Shown one piece after another: positions 6,266-9,641 of a stretch of 9,641 bases of DNA (the first letter of the stretch is position 1; each line of letters starts with the position of its first letter). The DNA is taken from contig JAHJDU010000099.1 in assembly GCA_018812385.1 (NCBI GenBank), positions 1-9,641 on the forward strand, written 5' to 3'. Under the pieces are notes generated by a model. The model saw nothing but the letters and a program-made list of their open reading frames with translations, was not told the origin of the DNA and searched no databases. Source of the stretch: Pseudomonadota bacterium. Its GTDB lineage: Bacteria > Desulfobacterota > Desulfobacteria > Desulfobacterales > Desulfobacteraceae. The position numbers and the translations under genes are program-made.

Positions 6266-7057
6266 ATGCTAAAAAAACAATTGTATTTACCAACTGATAT
6301 CAAAATCTGTGAGTTTGAACATTTTAAAAATCATTCCTGTATTGTTCATGGTATATTTACAAGGGCAGGCGGAACAAGTACAGGCGCTTTTGATTCTCTG
6401 AATATCGGTATAAATTCAGGTGATGAGCTATTGGCTGTTGCAAATAACCGAAAGGTCATTATCAGAAAAATGGGGACAAAGCCTTTTGTTTTTTTAAACC
6501 AGGTGCACAGGAGTGGTGTTAAGGTATTGAAAAAGGATGACATTACTATTTCTGAAAATTTTCAACTCGATACTGAAGCCGCCACAGCTGACGCAATTGT
6601 TACTGACATGAAAGATGTGTTTCTTGTCATCCAGGTAGCCGATTGCCAGGCTGTCATGCTGTATGACCCTGAAAAAAAAGTAATTGCAAATATTCATTCC
6701 GGGTGGCAGGGAAGTGTTAAAAATATTATTGGAAAATGCGTGGACAAAATGATTTTTGAGTTTGGCTGTGAGCCTGAAAATATCATGGCAGGCATTTCTC
6801 CTTCCCTTGGTCCCTGTTGTTCTGAATTTGTAAATTATAAGGATGAGATCCCGGAAAATTTGTGGAAATATAAAATTAAAAATAAAGATTATTTTAATTT
6901 CTGGAACATGAGTGCTGATCAGCTGATGGATAAGGGTGTGAAAAAAGAGTGCATTGAAAATATGGAAATATGCACAAAATGTAATACGGACATGTTTTAT
7001 TCTTTTAGGGGAGAGAAAACAACGGGCAGGTTTGCCTGTGTGATTTCCATGCAATAA
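6266..7057 (+). CDS. pgeF: YfiH/PgeF-family protein (multicopper polyphenol oxidase-like; purine nucleoside phosphorylase/peptidoglycan editing)
   Basis: This 263-residue protein belongs to the YfiH (DUF152, LACC1-like) family. Its signatures are VHGIFTRAGGTS near the N-terminus and the three metal ligands H81 (NQVHRSG), C127 (VADCQAV) and H144 (IHSGWQGS; the usual form is HAGWRG). Members have been described as peptidoglycan-editing factors and as purine nucleoside phosphorylase/adenosine deaminase enzymes, with early laccase claims; which applies here is open. The start at 6266 was chosen because it gives the usual family length. The upstream ATG at 6182 would add 28 unconserved residues and overlap the nitrilase gene. 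The ribosome binding site is poor (AGG at 6253-6255), so translational coupling or a different start such as TTG at 6221 is possible. selD follows after 14 nt. Confidence 0.88.
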   Translation: MLKKQLYLPTDIKICEFEHFKNHSCIVHGIFTRAGGTSTGAFDSLNIGINSGDELLAVANNRKVIIRKMGTKPFVFLNQVHRSGVKVLKKDDITISENFQLDTEAATADAIVTDMKDVFLVIQVADCQAVMLYDPEKKVIANIHSGWQGSVKNIIGKCVDKMIFEFGCEPENIMAGISPSLGPCCSEFVNYKDEIPENLWKYKIKNKDYFNFWNMSADQLMDKGVKKECIENMEICTKCNTDMFYSFRGEKTTGRFACVISMQ

Positions 7058-7071
7058 AAGGAAGTATGAAA

Positions 7072-8154
7072 ATGGAAAAAAAAGGCACTATTTTTTTGAA
7101 ACACATGGAAAAAGCCGATACGATTCGTTTAACACAGACAGTAAAAGCCGCAGGGTGAGCTGCTAAACTGGATCCAGGGACGCTGGATCGAATTGTAAGG
7201 GGGCTTGTAATTAAACCTCACCCCAACCTGATCGTGGGTCTTGATTCTCCGGATGACGCCGGAGTTTATAAGCTGAATTCTGAAACAGCGCTTATTCAGA
7301 CCCTTGATTTTTTGACACCAATAACGGATTCGCCATATGAATTCGGACAGATTGCGGCGGCCAATTCCTTAAGCGATGTATATGCCATGGGAGGAAAGCC
7401 CATTACGGCAATGAATATTGTTTGTTTTCCAAGCAATGATCTGTCCGAGGATATTCTTGCTGAAACCTTGAGGGGAGGGCAAGATAAAATTAACGAGTCA
7501 GGTGCTGTTCTGGTGGGCGGTCACTCCGTGGATGACCCGGAATTTAAATATGGGCTTTCCGTTACAGGAATTGTGCATCCGGATAAGGTTAAGACCAATT
7601 CTGCGGCCGCCACAGGGGATGCCATTATTTTAACAAAGCCTGTGGGAACTGGAATCATGTCAACTGCCATAAAAGCAAAATTGGCCACACCCCAGAATAT
7701 AAAAGAATCTGTTGCTGTTATGTCCATGTTGAACAAGACTGCAGCAGAGGTGATGTCACAATTTAACGTCAATGCCTGCACAGATGTTACCGGGTTCGGA
7801 CTGGCCGGGCATTTGCTGGAAATGGCAAAAGGGTCAAAAAAAGCTATTACGCTTTTTACCCGGAAAGTTCCCATGTTAAACAATGTCCTGGATTTTGCGC
7901 GCATGGGTATGGTTCCGGCCGGGGCTCATAAAAACCGCAAGTTTTTTGAAGAATTAACCTATATTGATGAAGCAGTTGACAGGGCAATGGTTGATCTGAT
8001 GTTCGATCCCCAGACATCTGGTGGGTTACTTATCAGTCTGAATAAAAAAGATGCCGGAACCTGTGTGGAAAAAATGAAAATCAATGGTGTAAACGCCTGG
8101 ATAGTAGGTGAAATTACCGGTGAAAGTGATAAGGGATTTTTAAGGTTAATTTAA
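7072..8154 (+). CDS. selD: Selenophosphate synthetase SelD, selenoprotein with in-frame UGA (Sec29)
   Basis: SelD makes selenophosphate from ATP and selenide, the selenium donor for Sec-tRNA and selenouridine. With TGA at 7156-7158 read as selenocysteine, the product has 360 residues, close to the usual length of about 347. Sec29 lies in AAG-Sec-AAK, aligned with Cys17/Lys20 of the E. coli enzyme. Downstream are D61/D62 in SPDDAG, the DFLTPITDSPYEFGQIAAAN block, GGHSVDDPEFKYGLSVTG, TDVTGFGLAGH from residue 237 and DPQTSGG from 312, all canonical. A SECIS-like hairpin follows the TGA. AGGAAG (7059-7064) is 7 nt from the ATG at 7072 and only 1 nt from another in-frame ATG at 7066, so 7072 is preferred. 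Automatic calling from 7234 would lose 54 residues including the active site. It is tightly packed behind pgeF. Confidence 0.95.
7159..7190 (+). promoter_or_regulatory. Bacterial SECIS element directing Sec insertion in selD
   Basis: After the UGA at 7156-7158 there is a perfect 7-bp stem, GATCCAG (7171-7177) with CTGGATC (7183-7189), closing a 5-nt loop GGACG. The loop begins 19 nt after the UGA and has G in its first two positions. This agrees with the loose bacterial SECIS rules (apical loop about 16-37 nt downstream, a G at the loop start). It should bind SelB carrying Sec-tRNA. The hairpin is coding sequence as well. Confidence 0.82.
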
Positions 8155-8250
8155 TGTTTTTTCACATTGACTTGAAATTCAGCATGTGTTATTTGCTTCC
8201 AAGATAAATTGATCTGTAAGGCCAGATGAAATGGCATAAAAAGGCAGAAG
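8155..8250 (+). promoter_or_regulatory. Short spacer before the ATP synthase genes
   Basis: This 96-nt gap must hold any promoter of the atp cluster. TTGACT (8167-8172) with TATTTG (8190-8195) is the best -35/-10 pair I find, but the -10 is poor. No clear terminator for selD is visible, so read-through from selD into atpZ remains possible. Confidence 0.25.
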
Positions 8251-8469
8251 ATGAAAAAAGAAACGGGCAAAACTATCAGAGAACTTGGATATTTTGCCAG
8301 CCTTGGAATGTCAGTGGCATTGTCTATTTTTATCGGCCTTTTTATCGGGCTTTGGCTGGATAAAAAATTTGATACAGCCCCTGTTCTGATGTTTATTGGA
8401 CTGGCATTTGGTATTGCTGCCGGGTTCAGCAATATTCTCAGGGCGGGCAAAAAGGGAAGAAAGTTTTAA
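8251..8469 (+). CDS. atpZ: AtpZ/AtpI-family small membrane protein of the ATP synthase operon
   Basis: This 72-residue protein has two transmembrane helices (about residues 14-36 and 44-63). Between them is the family signature G-x3-GLWLDKKFDT-x-P, followed by GLAFGIAAGF. Such proteins sit at the head of many bacterial F0 operons; in alkaliphilic Bacillus a relative with AtpI was linked to Mg2+/Ca2+ supply for the ATP synthase. Its role here is inferred from position and family. The stop codon overlaps the next start by one base (TAATG at 8467-8471), a sign of translational coupling with atpI. Confidence 0.85.
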   Translation: MKKETGKTIRELGYFASLGMSVALSIFIGLFIGLWLDKKFDTAPVLMFIGLAFGIAAGFSNILRAGKKGRKF

Positions 8470-8870
8470 TGCAGGATATTCAAAAAATAGTTAATTTTGT
8501 TACAACTTCAAACTGGCTCTTATTGTTATTTGGAGGAATGATCGGCCTTGCCATGACCCCGATGAAATTTGCTTTGGGTATCATTCTTGGCGGATTGATT
8601 GTGGCAATTAATTTTCATCTTTTGAAAAACACGCTTAAAAACATGTTTCATCCCAAAGTCGTATCAGAGAGAGGACATTCGATTGTAGGAAATGTTCTGG
8701 TAAAATATTATATTCGATTTGCGATAAGCGGGTTTGCTATATTCCTGCTTATATCAAAACATATTGTTCATCCGTTGGGTCTTTTGGCAGGCCTGTCCGT
8801 GGTTGTGGCAAGTATGTTTATGGCGGCGGTGATTGAGCTAACAAGATTATTATTCAAGGAGGCGGTATAA
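8469..8870 (+). CDS. atpI: ATP synthase subunit I, AtpI family
   Basis: This 133-residue, mostly hydrophobic protein has about four helices. Its order, between an AtpZ-like protein and subunit a, is the standard place of AtpI. AtpI is not part of the final enzyme; in other bacteria it acts as a chaperone for c-ring assembly. The start overlaps the atpZ stop by one base. The family is weakly conserved, so the call rests on size, topology and gene order as much as on sequence. The end of the gene carries the ribosome binding site of atpB. Confidence 0.8.
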   Translation: MQDIQKIVNFVTTSNWLLLLFGGMIGLAMTPMKFALGIILGGLIVAINFHLLKNTLKNMFHPKVVSERGHSIVGNVLVKYYIRFAISGFAIFLLISKHIVHPLGLLAGLSVVVASMFMAAVIELTRLLFKEAV

Positions 8871-8871
8871 G

Positions 8872-9561
8872 GTGGAACATCCATATTTGATACTTACGTC
8901 ATTGTTTGGACTGATAGGGTTGGAAAAATGGGCTGCAGCACATCCTCATGTGACATATATGTGGCTGGCTATGGCCGTTTTAATATTTTTTGGCTGGCTA
9001 GCAGGAAAAAGTGTTTCCATGGTGCCCAAAACAGCACAGAACGTATTTGAAGTCTTGATATCAGGACTTGAAGAATTCATGGTCACAGTTACAGGGGAGG
9101 AAGGAAGAAAATCTTATCCCATCGTGTTAACCATATTTTTGTTTGTCCTTTTAGGTAACCTCATGGGATTGGTTCCTGCTTTTTTTCCGCCAACAGCCAA
9201 CATTAACACTACACTGGGTCTGGCACTAATTGCCGTGAGCTGGAGTCATGTGATTGGTATCCAGCGTCATGGGTTTAAATATATTAAACATTTTTTAGGA
9301 CCTGTCCCTGCAATGATCCCTTTGTTTTTACCCATTGAACTTATCGGTCATACGGCCAGAGTTCTTTCTCTAACCTTCCGTCTTTTCGGAAATATGATGG
9401 GCCATGAGCTTGTTGTCGGAATTCTTCTGACCCTGGGCGGCATGTTCCTGGCACCTCTGCCGATCATGGCGCTGGGTGCTTTTGTTGCCCTGGTACAGGC
9501 ATTTGTATTTTTCTTGTTGTCAACCATGTACATTGCAGGTGCAATAGAAGAATCACATTAA
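8872..9561 (+). CDS. atpB: F0F1 ATP synthase subunit a
   Basis: This 229-residue integral membrane protein is the stator half-channel subunit of the F0 motor. The essential arginine is R170 in FRLFGNMMGHE, the counterpart of E. coli aR210. Q209 in VQAFVFFLLSTMY matches the conserved glutamine of the last helix (E. coli aQ252). LGNLMGLVPAFFPPTANINTT is another family hallmark. The start is GTG at 8872, with AAGGAGG (8856-8862) 9 nt upstream inside the end of atpI. The coding ion (H+ or Na+) is decided mainly by subunit c, which is not in the window and is expected next. No F1 genes are seen, consistent with a separate F0 cluster as found in many deltaproteobacteria. Confidence 0.96.
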   Translation: MEHPYLILTSLFGLIGLEKWAAAHPHVTYMWLAMAVLIFFGWLAGKSVSMVPKTAQNVFEVLISGLEEFMVTVTGEEGRKSYPIVLTIFLFVLLGNLMGLVPAFFPPTANINTTLGLALIAVSWSHVIGIQRHGFKYIKHFLGPVPAMIPLFLPIELIGHTARVLSLTFRLFGNMMGHELVVGILLTLGGMFLAPLPIMALGAFVALVQAFVFFLLSTMYIAGAIEESH

Positions 9562-9641
9562 TAGGCAATAGCCTACACGTAAGGCGTTTTACGGGATTTG
9601 GAAGAAGCCCCGTTATTTTTATATTATTTTATTAATTTATA
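9562..9641 (+). promoter_or_regulatory. Post-atpB intergenic hairpins and AU-rich tail
   Basis: Directly after the atpB stop, TAGGC (9562-9566) pairs with GCCTA (9571-9575) over an AATA loop. Further on, ACGGG (9591-9595) pairs with CCCGT (9609-9613) over a 13-nt loop and is followed by TATTTTTATATTATTTT. The second hairpin looks like a weak terminator or attenuator. The AU-rich tail may instead be a translation enhancer for the expected atpE gene beyond the edge, which must be made in many copies per complex. Confidence 0.4.

Noticed and set aside
6494..7054. Minus-strand open frame of 186 codons opposite pgeF
   Set aside because: It is fully antisense to a conserved gene with intact metal-binding motifs, so it is a shadow of that coding sequence.
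7066..7158. selD as a pseudogene with a nonsense mutation
   Set aside because: The only stop is a UGA exactly at the Cys/Sec active-site position, the rest of the frame is intact, and a SECIS-like stem-loop follows.
7234..8154. A shorter SelD starting at the ATG at 7234
   Set aside because: It would lack the catalytic residue and the N-terminal glycine-rich segment. The upstream frame is clearly SelD-like on both sides of a single TGA followed by a SECIS-like hairpin.

Overview
The window looks like chromosomal DNA from an anaerobic, selenocysteine-using deltaproteobacterium. A sulfate reducer of the Desulfobacteraceae type (Desulfobacula/Desulfobacter-like) is my best guess. This is inferred from the moderately AT-rich coding style, the DctP-type TRAP transporter next to an acyl-CoA ligase, the iron-sulfur flavoprotein, an F0-only ATP synthase cluster and a selenocysteine-containing SelD. 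No marker gene in the window fixes the genus.

Layout. (1) 1-564 is the C-terminal part of an AMP-forming acyl-CoA ligase cut by the left edge. (2) 743-3662 is a complete three-gene TRAP transporter operon (dctP, dctQ, dctM), preceded by a dyad that may be an operator. (3) A strong hairpin at 3703-3741 separates dctM from a convergent gene on the minus strand, 3772-4329. That gene encodes a stand-alone receiver protein with an unusual C-terminal tail and contains a 31-nt near-perfect palindrome. (4) After a 260-nt AT-rich divergent spacer comes an iron-sulfur flavoprotein/NADPH-dependent FMN reductase-like gene (4595-5233). (5) A 200-nt spacer with two mutually exclusive hairpins leads into a compact run: a nitrilase-family amidohydrolase (5433-6218), a YfiH/PgeF-family gene (6266-7057) and selD (7072-8154). 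(6) 8251-9561 holds atpZ, atpI and atpB, the start of an F0 ATP synthase operon that continues past the right edge.

The main result is that selD is longer than a plain ORF call suggests. An in-frame TGA at 7156-7158 lies exactly at the catalytic Cys/Sec position, in the context G-Sec-A-A-K. It is followed after 12 nt by a perfect 7-bp hairpin with a GG-starting loop, which fits a bacterial SECIS element. The gene is therefore a selenoprotein selenophosphate synthetase, and a call starting at 7234 would lose the active site. The organism must carry the Sec machinery (selA, selB, selC) elsewhere.

Functionally, the ligase and TRAP genes suggest uptake and CoA activation of an organic acid. The middle block mixes redox, amide/metabolite-repair and selenium metabolism. 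The right end is energy conservation. I saw no mobile element, CRISPR array, tRNA or rRNA. I found no gene set that I could defend as a wholly new system; the more unusual signals are RNA/DNA secondary-structure elements.
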